A stretch of 51,990 bases of DNA from Collinsella sp. 4_8_47FAA (lineage in GTDB: Bacteria; Actinomycetota; Coriobacteriia; Coriobacteriales; Coriobacteriaceae): the NCBI RefSeq assembly GCF_000763055.1, contig NZ_KN214137.1, positions 151,314 to 203,303 on the forward strand, read 5' to 3'. The position numbers were made by a program, and so were the translations under genes. Positions 33,938-42,696 of the stretch are shown piece by piece (the first letter of the stretch is position 1; the number at the start of each line of letters is the position of its first letter). The notes under the pieces were generated by a model that saw only the letters and a program-made list of their open reading frames with translations, was not told where the DNA came from and did no database searches.

Positions 33938-35734
33938 CTACAGACGTTGGCACACCACGGACACACGCTGCCCATCAAAACCGAACCCCCAGCGCATGCG
34001 ACCCACGCCGGGTCGCGGCACACGGATTTCGTCGATGCCGTCGCGCTCTATGTCGAGTAGCGACTGCACGGCCAGCAATTCCAGGCCCAGCGCATCAACA
34101 TCGGGGTCATACATCATGTTAATCGTTATCAGCGGGCGCTCGTCCAGCATGCCAATCGTATCTGCTACGTCGAACACAGCACCCGTAGGGAAAACCTGGA
34201 TGTCCCAGCGACCTGCGCCACACTTTCGCCTCGAGGCAGGATTGGCATAGCCCGGCAAGCCAAAGCAGAGCCCCTGCAAGAGCAGATGATATGGCGGCGG
34301 TTTATCTGGGTCGGTCTCACCGATCCCCGCATCCCCCAGGATGCGGCTTAGCGCCCGCCTCACGGTATCCTCGTTCCCACGGCACAGCCCGTCGCGAAAC
34401 GCATCGACGTCTCGAATGTCTTCGGCAGCGCACTCAAACCACTCAACAATCACTAGACGCAAGGCCTGGCGAAGCTCTTTATTGGGCAATCGCAAAGCAC
34501 GGAGGCGATCGCCATGCTCTGGCTCCTCAGTCATATCCGTCGTGAGAAAACCGGACAGATACAGCGCTGTCCACATGCCATCGTCAGGCGAGACATCTGG
34601 CTCTGCAGTGCCCAAACAAAGCGGGACCTCAGCGCACCCATGGGCCTCGAGCAAATCAAACAAGACCGAAAGGCGGTCGAGATTCCACCCGGCAACTACC
34701 CTACTCAGGCAATCCGCATGCCCATACAGATCGGCGCGCACAGGCGCCGTGCAGCCTCGGTCCAGAAAACCGATCACACGCGCTGGACTCGAGCAATAGG
34801 CCCTACCAAACCGATATCCCTCGAGCCATTCACGCGCATCATCCAGGCATTCCTCGCGTCCAGCATGACTCAACAGAGCCTGGACCTCGGCATCCGAAAA
34901 ACCGAAACATCGGTCACACCACGCCGACAGCGGCGTCGTCAGACAATACGAGCAGCCGCGCGAAGAAAGCGCCGCTTCGGCAGGACCGGGGCACTCCCCC
35001 ATCAGACACGTCAGCCGCAACGAATCGCGCGCAGTGGCAATGGCGTCGAACAGCACGCGATCGAATAGCCCTGCCGGATCGGCGCCGGAAGCGCCCCTCG
35101 CGCACGCACGGCCCAACCACGCCGCGTCGTACCCATCAACGAGCAATACAACCTGCTCATCGCAGGCCATCTCCAGCAGCCCAATGAGCACGCCAAGCAC
35201 CGAGGCGACCTCATCCTCGCTCGCCGCGCCACGCGCAACGCGTTCGATGTGACGCACCTTGTCTCGAGCTAAATCCGGAGCCTCCAAGAGCGCCAACAAG
35301 CGAGCGCACTCGCCCGAAAGGGCATCGCGCACGGCGCCGGTAACAGCGGGGCCACGCCTCGCAGCGCCAGAAAAGTCCAGCGATATCACCGGATAGCAAG
35401 CGTACTCATCCCGATAGCGCCCGCCGTCTGCATCCCAAATCTGAGCATCGGCAAACAAACGCTGACCAGCGCGACCGACCGCTGGACGCTCCAGAAAAGC
35501 CCTGAGCATCGACAAGTTCATGCTCTTGCCAAAACCCTCGGGTCGACAGCACACCACAACGGACGCGTCGCAGTCCAACACATCGGCAATAAACATGGTC
35601 TTGTCGACCAGCATGCAGCAACCAAGAGCTTCCGCATAGTCGTGCATGCCAATGGGCAAAATCGCATCGTCATCACAGCCAATCAAACGCACGCCAAAGC
35701 CGGCAGCACAACCATTATTTGCCTGTTCAGACAC
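33938..35734 (-). CDS. AAA-ATPase-like protein with probable PD-(D/E)XK nuclease-like C-terminus
   Basis: 598 aa from the GTG at 35734, nine nt after a GGGGG ribosome binding site (35744-35748); the 44 extra codons upstream have no support. LPIGMHDYAEALGCCMLVDK followed by TMFIADVL and the P-loop RPEGFGKSMNLSML (residues 64-77) identify the AAA-ATPase_like family, usually RPRRFGKS. These proteins generally end in a PD-(D/E)XK domain; here the last 90 residues (FDVADTIGM...LLAVQSLLDIERDGIDEI) look degenerate. Often found in many copies in gut anaerobes; role unknown, with mobile or defence links proposed. Convergent with the GlfT-like gene. Confidence 0.72.
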   Translation of the reverse strand: MSEQANNGCAAGFGVRLIGCDDDAILPIGMHDYAEALGCCMLVDKTMFIADVLDCDASVVVCCRPEGFGKSMNLSMLRAFLERPAVGRAGQRLFADAQIWDADGGRYRDEYACYPVISLDFSGAARRGPAVTGAVRDALSGECARLLALLEAPDLARDKVRHIERVARGAASEDEVASVLGVLIGLLEMACDEQVVLLVDGYDAAWLGRACARGASGADPAGLFDRVLFDAIATARDSLRLTCLMGECPGPAEAALSSRGCSYCLTTPLSAWCDRCFGFSDAEVQALLSHAGREECLDDAREWLEGYRFGRAYCSSPARVIGFLDRGCTAPVRADLYGHADCLSRVVAGWNLDRLSVLFDLLEAHGCAEVPLCLGTAEPDVSPDDGMWTALYLSGFLTTDMTEEPEHGDRLRALRLPNKELRQALRLVIVEWFECAAEDIRDVDAFRDGLCRGNEDTVRRALSRILGDAGIGETDPDKPPPYHLLLQGLCFGLPGYANPASRRKCGAGRWDIQVFPTGAVFDVADTIGMLDERPLITINMMYDPDVDALGLELLAVQSLLDIERDGIDEIRVPRPGVGRMRWGFGFDGQRVSVVCQRL

Positions 35735-35870
35735 CAAAACGTTCCCCCTAAATCGCAACACGATGCCAATTGTAATGACCGCCTCGCGCGTACCGATGTC
35801 GCCGCGCGAACATATCGGGCAACGGTAGCAACAAGAGGTGTGAGGGGGCACACCTAATCGTTGCACAACA

Positions 35871-35905
35871 AAAAACGGGCCGATGCATTCGCACCGGACC
35901 CCGTC
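35871..35905 (-). terminator. Probable intrinsic terminator after the wall-anchored protein gene
   Basis: On the minus strand a GC-rich imperfect hairpin (CGGG-CCG-GC paired with GC-CGG-CCCG around a GAAT loop) is followed by a run of six T. It starts about 30 nt after the stop at 35937. Confidence 0.65.
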
Positions 35906-35936
35906 CCAACTCTTTAGTTATCTAGCAACCGAGAGG

Positions 35937-37715
35937 CTACTCCTCCGAGCTGTCCTCCCCAGAAGCTTTCTTCTGCTGATCAAGCTTATGCTTACCACTT
36001 ACGATAGACGTAGCGCCCAGTGTGGCCAAGCTCGCGCTGGCAAGGCTCGCCATCACGATCAAGTCGCCCGTCTTGGGCATGTTGCCGCCAGATGACTTGG
36101 TTGTGGTGGTCGTGGTGGTTGTAGTGGTAACCGTTTTGGAGTCATTTTGCTCCTGGACTTGGTTGTCAGCACCGCTCTTGTCGTCGTCTTCGGACTGTTT
36201 CTTTTCGCCCTCGGTCTTGCTCTCGTCCTTCTTCTGAGCGGATTTGTCGTCCTTCGCCTCAGAGCCAGAACCCTTATCGGATTTGGTCTTCTCGGAAGCC
36301 TTGTCCTTGGAGTCGCCCTTTGCGGCCTCGGTCTTTTCCGTGGAAACCTGATCAGAGTTGTCCTTGTTCTGAGTCGAGCCGTTATTGACACCAGCCATCA
36401 GCGAAGAGCCCAGCGTAGAACCAAGCTGCACGGAGAAAGAAGGCTTCTTGTCCGGCGAAGCAACGGGAGCGTCCGGCGCCTTATTCGAGTCGTCCTTGGA
36501 AGCATCGGAATCAGGGGTTGCTTCAGAGCCGGAGCCATTGTTAGAGCCGGTGCCAACGGACGAATCGCTCGAGCCGGTGGATGAGTTAGAGGTGTCAGCG
36601 TCGGTCGAACCAGAAGCATCGCTGTCCGTATTGCCGGCAGAGCTTGAAGACGAATCGCCCGCAGCAGAGCCGTTCGAATCGGAGCCGTTCGAGGTGGAAC
36701 CGTCGTTGATAGTGCCACCAGCAGAGCCATTACCGTCAGCATCGGTCGAGGGCGCATCCATCCTGTCATCGTTGGCATCGTCACTCGAGCCGTCATTCGA
36801 ATCAGGCGTCGGCGAGGGCGCCGGCGTGGGCTCGGGCTGCACGGGCGTCGCGGCGGCAGCCTCGTCCTCAGCGATATAAACCAAGCAGTCCTTTAGCTCG
36901 TTGCGGTAGCGGTTCTTCCAGCCCTCATGATACTGGGGCTGACTCGAAAACTTAGTGGCGACATTGTTGACTACGCTATTGGAAAGCGCCGTCACAAACT
37001 CGCGATCGGACATATCGTTGGAAAGATTCGCCCAGCGGAAAAAGTCCCTGCAGCCACCAGTGCCGCACATGTTGGTAATGCTCCACACCATGCCCTTGAC
37101 GCAGTCAGCGCGGCCCGAAATATCAATACCCAGGCCGCTCTTGAGCCACGCCTCGGTCACCGCATAGTACGAGTTGTACGCATAAGCATCTTGAAGTGCT
37201 GAGAACTCAACAGGATCGGTGTTGTAAGCACCCTGGAAGGCCTCCTGCGCAATACGGCCCAACTCGGTGAGCTGGCCGTTCTCGTACATGGCATTGCTCG
37301 TGTTGGAAATCTCGCTGCCGCGATCAATCGCATCCTTGAGCATGCTGTACTTGGCAGAATCGTAGTTGTAAACCTGCTTCATAAACGGAATGAGCGACCA
37401 GCGGCGATCAAACTGATAGTAACCCAGTGCGTTATAGCCGTCACCATACGAAAATCCCTGGTTGTAGTTACCATGGCTCTCGTACTTGGTAAAGTACTTC
37501 ATCTCGGGAGTCACGTTGACAAACGAAACGCCCTGGACCGACCTCAGCACGCCCGAGAAGGACTGCTGGGTGTAGAGACCCTTATCGATATCGGTGGCAT
37601 CCGAGGCAATGCCCGGCGTGGGCTCCTCGGCAGCGGCGGGTGCCGGCGCGGAAACGGCGCCAAACGAAAGCGCCAGCGTCAGGCCCGCGACAATAGCAGA
37701 ATGCTTGGGCTGCAT
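35937..37715 (-). CDS. Sortase-anchored, Ser/Asp/Thr-rich wall protein with N-terminal lysozyme-like domain
   Basis: 592 aa. Signal peptide 1-29 (ending AAAEE). Residues about 70-280 form a folded domain with YFTKYESHGNYNQG, NALGYYQFDRRWSLIPF and a later Cys pair (NMCGTGGC); the early Glu and GYYQFDRR recall lysozyme or chitosanase-type hydrolases, but the match is weak. Residues 290-540 are low-complexity Ser/Asp/Gly/Asn, then Lys/Glu/Asp, then ten consecutive Thr. The end has the sortase motif variant MPKTGD, one hydrophobic helix and an unusually long charged tail (about 20 residues). Probably exposed on the cell surface with a stalk. The gene has AGGGAGG upstream of its ATG and a terminator after it. 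Confidence 0.75.
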   Translation of the reverse strand: MQPKHSAIVAGLTLALSFGAVSAPAPAAAEEPTPGIASDATDIDKGLYTQQSFSGVLRSVQGVSFVNVTPEMKYFTKYESHGNYNQGFSYGDGYNALGYYQFDRRWSLIPFMKQVYNYDSAKYSMLKDAIDRGSEISNTSNAMYENGQLTELGRIAQEAFQGAYNTDPVEFSALQDAYAYNSYYAVTEAWLKSGLGIDISGRADCVKGMVWSITNMCGTGGCRDFFRWANLSNDMSDREFVTALSNSVVNNVATKFSSQPQYHEGWKNRYRNELKDCLVYIAEDEAAAATPVQPEPTPAPSPTPDSNDGSSDDANDDRMDAPSTDADGNGSAGGTINDGSTSNGSDSNGSAAGDSSSSSAGNTDSDASGSTDADTSNSSTGSSDSSVGTGSNNGSGSEATPDSDASKDDSNKAPDAPVASPDKKPSFSVQLGSTLGSSLMAGVNNGSTQNKDNSDQVSTEKTEAAKGDSKDKASEKTKSDKGSGSEAKDDKSAQKKDESKTEGEKKQSEDDDKSGADNQVQEQNDSKTVTTTTTTTTTTKSSGGNMPKTGDLIVMASLASASLATLGATSIVSGKHKLDQQKKASGEDSSEE

Positions 37716-37843
37716 AAGATCCTCCCTGCATTGGTGTAGTTAAAGTGCGGTTTGCAAAGATAGAATTAAGTATTGCAGCTCACCCGTTGTTGCACAACAA
37801 CCCCTCGGTAAACGGCAACAACCCTCCGCGAAATCTTAAGGAA

Positions 37844-38263
37844 TTAGACAAACTGGTCATCGGGCGCCAACAGAAGCTCGCCGTAACGTTTCGTCAGCCC
37901 GTCTCTCAACTGACAGAAAGCGGGAATATATACGTTCAAGATGCGCTGAATCAAATCTTGAGCGAGCTTGTTGTCGTAGATATGGACGTTCGTATTGCGG
38001 TCTCTGAGCATATCCAGCCAGGCTGCCTCATCAATAAAGTCGTAGAATCGGTAGGACTCCTTCAAGATGGCACGAGGAGACCCCGACGCGGCAAGCGTGG
38101 CGCCCTCATACTCGAGCAGACGCTTAAGGAGCTTCCAGCTCAGTTCAAATTGAAGATTGAACTTATTAATCAATCCACTCTGAACAAAATCATTGTTGAG
38201 ATCCTGATTGGGCGCATCCTCAAGATTCGCCAACGCGCTGGCAAAGTTCTCATATTTTTTCAT
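37844..38263 (-). CDS. HEPN domain protein (HI0074 family), partner of MNT
   Basis: 139 aa. KFNLQFELSWKLLKRLLEYE and the R-x4-H motif Arg89-NTNV-His94 followed by Tyr96 (RNTNVHIYD) identify the HI0074-type HEPN family, the RNase-like toxin half of MNT-HEPN (type VII) toxin-antitoxin pairs. The start overlaps the end of the MNT gene by 14 bp, so translation is coupled. Either a true toxin or a housekeeping nucleotidyltransferase substrate-binding protein; sequence cannot separate these. Confidence 0.82.
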   Translation of the reverse strand: MKKYENFASALANLEDAPNQDLNNDFVQSGLINKFNLQFELSWKLLKRLLEYEGATLAASGSPRAILKESYRFYDFIDEAAWLDMLRDRNTNVHIYDNKLAQDLIQRILNVYIPAFCQLRDGLTKRYGELLLAPDDQFV

Positions 38264-38537
38264 ACAGAATCACACCATCCCTGGCAATTTCATCGAGCAA
38301 TTGCTGCGATAAGGGCTCATCGAGATTGACGACATCTACATCTAAAAGAGTATCAAGACGCTCCTCGATCAAATATGACAACCGGCCGAAATCCCGGCAA
38401 CCTGCTACTGCGATGTCAATATCGCTCTTAGGCAAGTTGTCACCTCGAGCGCGGGAGCCAAACAGCACAACCTTCTCGGCGTCACATTCCCGAGCAAAAA
38501 CTTCAATTTGCTTATACACCTTGTCGAGAGATGCCAT
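38250..38537 (-). CDS. MNT minimal nucleotidyltransferase
   Basis: 95 aa. VVLFGSRARGDNLPKSDIDI (residues 23-42) is the GSxARG...D-x-D nucleotidyltransferase core (Asp39, Asp41). In MNT-HEPN pairs the MNT protein inactivates the HEPN toxin by AMP transfer to the tyrosine near RX4-6H. It begins nine nt after the Rrf2 stop and overlaps the HEPN gene by 14 bp, making an rrf2-mnt-hepn transcription unit. Confidence 0.85.
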   Translation of the reverse strand: MASLDKVYKQIEVFARECDAEKVVLFGSRARGDNLPKSDIDIAVAGCRDFGRLSYLIEERLDTLLDVDVVNLDEPLSQQLLDEIARDGVILYEKI

Positions 38538-38545
38538 TTGCAGCC

Positions 38546-38977
38546 CTACAGCTTAATGTCAAAGTTGATCTCGGGAACGGCGGCCAAGTCGGCCAACGTC
38601 ACGCCGTCGACGTACTTTTCGATCACGTCGTCCAAACCGCGCCAGAACTTGACGGTCGAGCACAAATCGCTGCGGGTGCAGCTGTTGTCGATGCCATCGC
38701 ACGCCACCGGAGCCGTGCTGCCCTCGACGGCACGCAGGATGTCGCCGGCGCGCACCTCGGCCGGGTCCTTCGCCATCATGTAGCCGCCGCCCTTACCGCG
38801 CACGCTCCTAAGCAGGCCCGCCTTCATGAGCGGACGAACCAGCTGCTCCAAATACTTTTGTGAAATATGCTCGCGGTCAGCAACCTCGCGAAGGGCAATC
38901 TTGCCCTCGGCGTCACCAAGCGCTGCGATATAGATCATCAGACGGAGGGCATAGCGGCCCTTAGAAGAAATGAGCAT
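38546..38977 (-). CDS. Rrf2/IscR-family transcriptional regulator
   Basis: 143 aa from the ATG at 38977, preceded by GAGAGGG. MLISSKGRYALRLMIYIAAL starts the winged helix; EHISQKYLEQLVRPLMKAGL is the recognition region. Cys93, Cys100 and Cys106 (spacing C-x6-C-x5-C, IscR has C-x5-C-x5-C) probably hold a [2Fe-2S] cluster. It is divergent from sufC and should sense Fe-S status and control the suf operon and itself. Confidence 0.9.
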   Translation of the reverse strand: MLISSKGRYALRLMIYIAALGDAEGKIALREVADREHISQKYLEQLVRPLMKAGLLRSVRGKGGGYMMAKDPAEVRAGDILRAVEGSTAPVACDGIDNSCTRSDLCSTVKFWRGLDDVIEKYVDGVTLADLAAVPEINFDIKL

Positions 38978-39010
38978 ACCTACCCTCTCATCGTAGCCGA
39001 GACAAAATAC

Positions 39011-39057
39011 CAGGCTTGTTTGTCCCAAATCTTATGCACGCGGGGCAAACAAGCCTG
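39011..39057. promoter_or_regulatory. Strong 16-bp inverted repeat between rrf2 and suf
   Basis: Arms CAGGCTTGTTTGTCCC (39011-39026) and GGGGCAAACAAGCCTG (39042-39057) pair with one T-G wobble around a 15-nt loop. It lies 34 nt upstream of the rrf2 start and about 50 nt upstream of the suf -35 element. It may be an operator, an attenuator in the rrf2 leader (TATTTTGTC follows on that strand), or both. No known Rrf2 site matches it exactly. Confidence 0.6.
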
Positions 39058-39107
39058 ATTATTATGTCCCACATCTAAAAAGTCGAGTGGATTAGTCGGG
39101 TTTTCCC

Positions 39108-39135
39108 TTGACTAACGCCGAACCCATAGTAACTT
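39108..39135 (+). promoter_or_regulatory. Candidate suf promoter
   Basis: TTGACT at 39108-39113 and a weak TAACTT at 39130-39135 (16-nt spacer), about 65 nt before the sufC start. The -35 lies in a TTAGTC...GACTAA inverted repeat (about 39092-39115) that could be a regulator site. The -10 match is poor. Confidence 0.4.
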
Positions 39136-39199
39136 TATTCCGAGAAGATTCCTAGGGTTTAGTACACCTATGAGTACACCATATACAGAGAGGGACAGC

Positions 39200-40000
39200 A
39201 TGAGCGCAAATCCGCTGCTTTCCATCGAAGGTCTGACCGCCTCCGTGGACGAGAAGACCATCCTCCACAACGTCAACCTCAACGTCGCCGCCGGCGAGAC
39301 CCACGTTCTGATGGGACCCAACGGCGCCGGCAAGTCCACCCTCGGCCACCTGGTCATGGGCGACCCCGTTTACACGGTCAACGACGGCCGCATCGTCTTT
39401 GACGGCCAGGACATCACTGAGCTCACCACCGACAAGCGCTCGCGCGCCGGCCTGTTCCTGAGCTTCCAGGCCCCGGTCGAGATTCCGGGCGTGCCGCTGT
39501 CGAGCTTTTTGCGCGCCAGCATCGCCGGCCGCCCCGGCCTGGAGATGAAGGGCAAGGAGTTCCGCCGTCGCGTCAAGGAGCTCGCGGCAGAGCTCAACAT
39601 GGATACCGCCTACCTCAACCGCGAGCTGGGCGTGGGCTTCTCGGGCGGCGAGAAGAAGAAGGTCGAGATGCTCCAGCTCCTGTTGCTGCAGCCCAAGCTC
39701 GCCATCCTCGACGAGACCGACTCGGGCCTAGACGTCGACGCCCTGTCCACCGTCAGCCACGGCATGGACGCCTACCGCAAGAGCTGCGACGGCTCCATGC
39801 TCATCATCACACACAACACGCGCATCTTGGAGCACCTGGATGTCGACCGCGTCCACGTTATGGTCAAGGGCCACATCGTGCGCGAGGACGACGCCTCGCT
39901 CATCCCCTGGATCGACAAGAACGGTTTTGAGACCTTCGAGCGCGAGGCCGCCGAGCAGCGCGCCCAGGCCGAGGCCGCCGCTGCCGAGCAGCAGGCGTAA
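39200..40000 (+). CDS. sufC: SufC, Fe-S assembly ATPase
   Basis: 266 aa from the ATG at 39200 with GAGAGGG five nt upstream; ten extra codons from 39170 are unlikely. Walker A GPNGAGKSTL, signature GVGFSGGEKKKVEM and Walker B LAILDETDSGLDVDAL are all intact. SufC is the soluble ABC ATPase of the SufBCD scaffold. First gene of sufCBDSU; sufB starts 12 nt after its stop. Confidence 0.96.
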   Translation: MSANPLLSIEGLTASVDEKTILHNVNLNVAAGETHVLMGPNGAGKSTLGHLVMGDPVYTVNDGRIVFDGQDITELTTDKRSRAGLFLSFQAPVEIPGVPLSSFLRASIAGRPGLEMKGKEFRRRVKELAAELNMDTAYLNRELGVGFSGGEKKKVEMLQLLLLQPKLAILDETDSGLDVDALSTVSHGMDAYRKSCDGSMLIITHNTRILEHLDVDRVHVMVKGHIVREDDASLIPWIDKNGFETFEREAAEQRAQAEAAAAEQQA

Positions 40001-40012
40001 AGGGGCGACGCA

Positions 40013-41425
40013 ATGACCAAGAACCGCACCGAGGTCGCGGACATCGACCGCAGCCTCTACGACTTCACCTATGGCGAGGAGGGATTCGAGCGCCTCGACG
40101 CCGGCATCACGCCCGACATCGTGCGCGAGATTAGCGCCAAAAAGGACGAGCCGCAGTGGATGCTCGACCTGCGCTTAAAGTCCCTCGAGATCTTCAACCG
40201 TTTTCCCGACCCGACGTGGGGCCCCTCCATCGAGGGCCTGGACATGGACAACATCGTCACCTACGTCAAGCCCAACACCGAACAAAAGCACGACTGGGAG
40301 TCGGTGCCCGACGACATCAAGAATACCTTTGAGCGCCTGGGCATCCCCGAGGCCGAGCGCAGCTACCTGGCAGGCGTCGGCGCGCAGTACGACTCCGAGC
40401 TGGTCTACCACAACATGCAGGACACGGCGTCCAAGATGGGCATCGTCTATTCCGGCATCGAGGAGGCCCTGCACGACCCGCAGTGGGAGCCGCTCATCCA
40501 CGAGAAGTTTATGACGCTCATCCCGCCCACCGACCACAAGTTTGCGGCCCTGCACGGCGCCGTATGGTCGGGCGGCTCGTTTGTCTACGTGCCCAAGGGC
40601 ACCAAGTTGGACTTCCCGCTGCAGAGCTACTTCCGCCTTAACGCCAAGGGCGCCGGCCAGTTTGAGCACACGCTTATCATCGTCGAGGACGACGCTGACC
40701 TGCACTTTATCGAGGGCTGCTCCGCGCCCAAGTACAACGTGGCCAACCTCCACGCCGGCGCCGTCGAGCTCTTTGTGGGCAAGCGCGCGCACCTGCGCTA
40801 CTCGACCATCGAGAACTGGTCCAAGAACATGTACAACCTCAACACCAAGCGTGCGCGCGTGGACGAGGATGGCGACATCGAATGGATCAGCGGCTCCTTC
40901 GGCAGCCACGTGGGCTACCTCTACCCCATGAGCGTGCTCAGCGGACGCCGCGCCCGCTCGAGCTTTACCGGCATTACCTTTGCCGGCGCCGGCCAGAACC
41001 TGGATACCGGCTGCAAGGTCGTGCTCAACGCGCCCGATACTTCGGCAACCGTCGAGACCAAGGGCATCTCCAAGAGCGGCGGCATCCAGACCTTCCGCAG
41101 CTCCATCGTGGCCACGCCCAAGGCCGAGGGTTCCAAGGCAACCGTGAGCTGCCAGTCGCTCATGCTCGACGACCAGAGCCGCTCCGACACCATCCCCGCC
41201 ATGGACATCCGCGCCAAGAATGTCGACATCGGCCACGAGGCCACCATCGGCCGTATCGGCGACGATAAGGTGTTCTACCTGATGAGCCGCGGTATCTCGG
41301 AGGAAGAAGCCCGTACCATGATCGTCAACGGCTTTGCCAACCCGGTCTCCAAGGAGCTGCCGCTGGAGTACGCCGTCGAGATGAACAACCTGATCAAGCT
41401 CGAGATGGAAGGAGCGATCGGATAA
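40013..41425 (+). CDS. sufB: SufB, Fe-S scaffold subunit
   Basis: 470 aa, normal length. It has the SufB features KMGIVYSGIEEAL, FVYVPKGTKLDFPLQSYFRL and EGCSAPKYNVANLHAGAVEL, and the C-terminal HEATIGRIGDDKVFYLMSRG typical of SufB/SufD beta-helix ends. It forms the SufBC2D complex on which clusters are built. Its TAA overlaps the sufD ATG by one base. Confidence 0.96.
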   Translation: MTKNRTEVADIDRSLYDFTYGEEGFERLDAGITPDIVREISAKKDEPQWMLDLRLKSLEIFNRFPDPTWGPSIEGLDMDNIVTYVKPNTEQKHDWESVPDDIKNTFERLGIPEAERSYLAGVGAQYDSELVYHNMQDTASKMGIVYSGIEEALHDPQWEPLIHEKFMTLIPPTDHKFAALHGAVWSGGSFVYVPKGTKLDFPLQSYFRLNAKGAGQFEHTLIIVEDDADLHFIEGCSAPKYNVANLHAGAVELFVGKRAHLRYSTIENWSKNMYNLNTKRARVDEDGDIEWISGSFGSHVGYLYPMSVLSGRRARSSFTGITFAGAGQNLDTGCKVVLNAPDTSATVETKGISKSGGIQTFRSSIVATPKAEGSKATVSCQSLMLDDQSRSDTIPAMDIRAKNVDIGHEATIGRIGDDKVFYLMSRGISEEEARTMIVNGFANPVSKELPLEYAVEMNNLIKLEMEGAIG

Positions 41426-42696
41426 TGAAACAGACCACGAACACCGCTGCTACCACCCTTGAGCAGGTCAATGCGATGCCGGCTGCCACATGGGGCTGGC
41501 TGAAGATGAACCAGACCAAGCTCGAGCTCTCTGACGAGCTTGCCGCCGCTCCCGCCGAGACCGTTAAGGTTGAGGGCTTGGACGAGCAATTTGCTGGCGT
41601 GGCAGACGCGTTCGACGCCGCCATGGACGCCATGGCCGAGCGCTTCCCCGAGCGCCGCGCCTCCGCGCCCGGCGATGCCGCCGACCGCGCCCGCATCACG
41701 CCCGAGACCGAGCTCGACATGCCCGCCACCTCCGTCTACCAGGCCGGTGCCATTAAGCTGGAGGAGGAGCTCTCCCCCGCTGAGGCCTTCGAGACTGGCA
41801 TGGGCGAGGCTGCCTACACCTACCTGGCCGACCACGCCACCAAGCGCGTCGTCATCGATGTGCCCGCATACAAGCACGCCACGGTTACCGTGCGTGTGAG
41901 CGGTGTCGATGCCGCCGCGGCCATCGCCGCCATCGACGTCGTCGTCCGTCCCCAGTCGACGCTCGACCTGCAGATCGCCCTGGACTCCCCCGTTGCCGGC
42001 GAAGGCGTCGTGGGATCCGTGCTGCGCGTGTGCGCCCACGAGTACGCCACCGTCAACGTGGCCTGCACGCAGACGCTCGACGATAGCTGGATCGCACTCG
42101 ACGATACCGGCCTGTTCCTGGACGAGGGCGCGCGCGTCAACGTGCAACACACCGTCCTGGGTGCCGGCGCCAGCGCCACCGGCCTTGCCGGCGACCTGCT
42201 GGGCGATACCGCCAAGGTCACCATCGATACTGACTACCTTGGCGCCCGCGAGCAGGTGCGCGACTTTAACTACGAGCTGCGCCACCGCGGTCGCAAGACC
42301 GAGTGCGAGATCGACGCCAACGGCGTGCTGACCGGCACGTCCAAGAAGGTCTACCGTGGCACCATCGACCTCGTGCACGGCTGCAAGGGTGCAACCGGCA
42401 CCGAGCGCGAGACGGTGCTTTTGGCCAACAAGGGCGTCGACAACAAGACCATTCCCGTCATTCTCTGCGACGAGGACGACGTCGCCGGCAACCACGGCGC
42501 CACCATCGGTCACGTCCGCGACGAGCAGCTGTTCTACCTCGCCTGCCGCGGTCTTGACCAAAACGCCGCCGAGGACCTGTTCATCCGCGCCAAGCTGGAG
42601 GACGCCGCGCTTTCCGCCACCGACGAGCGCACCCGCGCCGGCATCGTCCGCCTGGGCAACAACCTGATCGACAACTTTGAAGAGGAGCTCGCATGA
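41425..42696 (+). CDS. sufD: SufD, Fe-S scaffold subunit
   Basis: 423 aa, more diverged than SufB as usual. It keeps the shared C-terminal end NHGATIGHVRDEQLFYLACR and the beta-helix core (SKKVYRGTIDLVHGCKGATG). It pairs with SufB in the scaffold. The start overlaps sufB by one base and its end overlaps sufS by four (ATGA), indicating coupled translation. Confidence 0.94.
   Translation: MKQTTNTAATTLEQVNAMPAATWGWLKMNQTKLELSDELAAAPAETVKVEGLDEQFAGVADAFDAAMDAMAERFPERRASAPGDAADRARITPETELDMPATSVYQAGAIKLEEELSPAEAFETGMGEAAYTYLADHATKRVVIDVPAYKHATVTVRVSGVDAAAAIAAIDVVVRPQSTLDLQIALDSPVAGEGVVGSVLRVCAHEYATVNVACTQTLDDSWIALDDTGLFLDEGARVNVQHTVLGAGASATGLAGDLLGDTAKVTIDTDYLGAREQVRDFNYELRHRGRKTECEIDANGVLTGTSKKVYRGTIDLVHGCKGATGTERETVLLANKGVDNKTIPVILCDEDDVAGNHGATIGHVRDEQLFYLACRGLDQNAAEDLFIRAKLEDAALSATDERTRAGIVRLGNNLIDNFEEELA

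Noticed and set aside
36080-36135. Trinucleotide-like repeat (GGT/GTG run) as a possible phase-variable microsatellite
   Set aside because: It encodes ten Thr with mixed codons (a non-identical trinucleotide run) and changes in unit number would stay in frame, so no on/off switch.
36059-36879. Several frames in the Ser/Asp-rich part of the wall protein gene
   Set aside because: Low-complexity coding sequence leaves stops absent in other frames; only the frame with signal peptide and sortase motif is real.
40175-42561. Long minus-strand frames opposite sufB and sufD
   Set aside because: Shadows of GC-biased third positions in sufB and sufD; low-complexity translation without domains.
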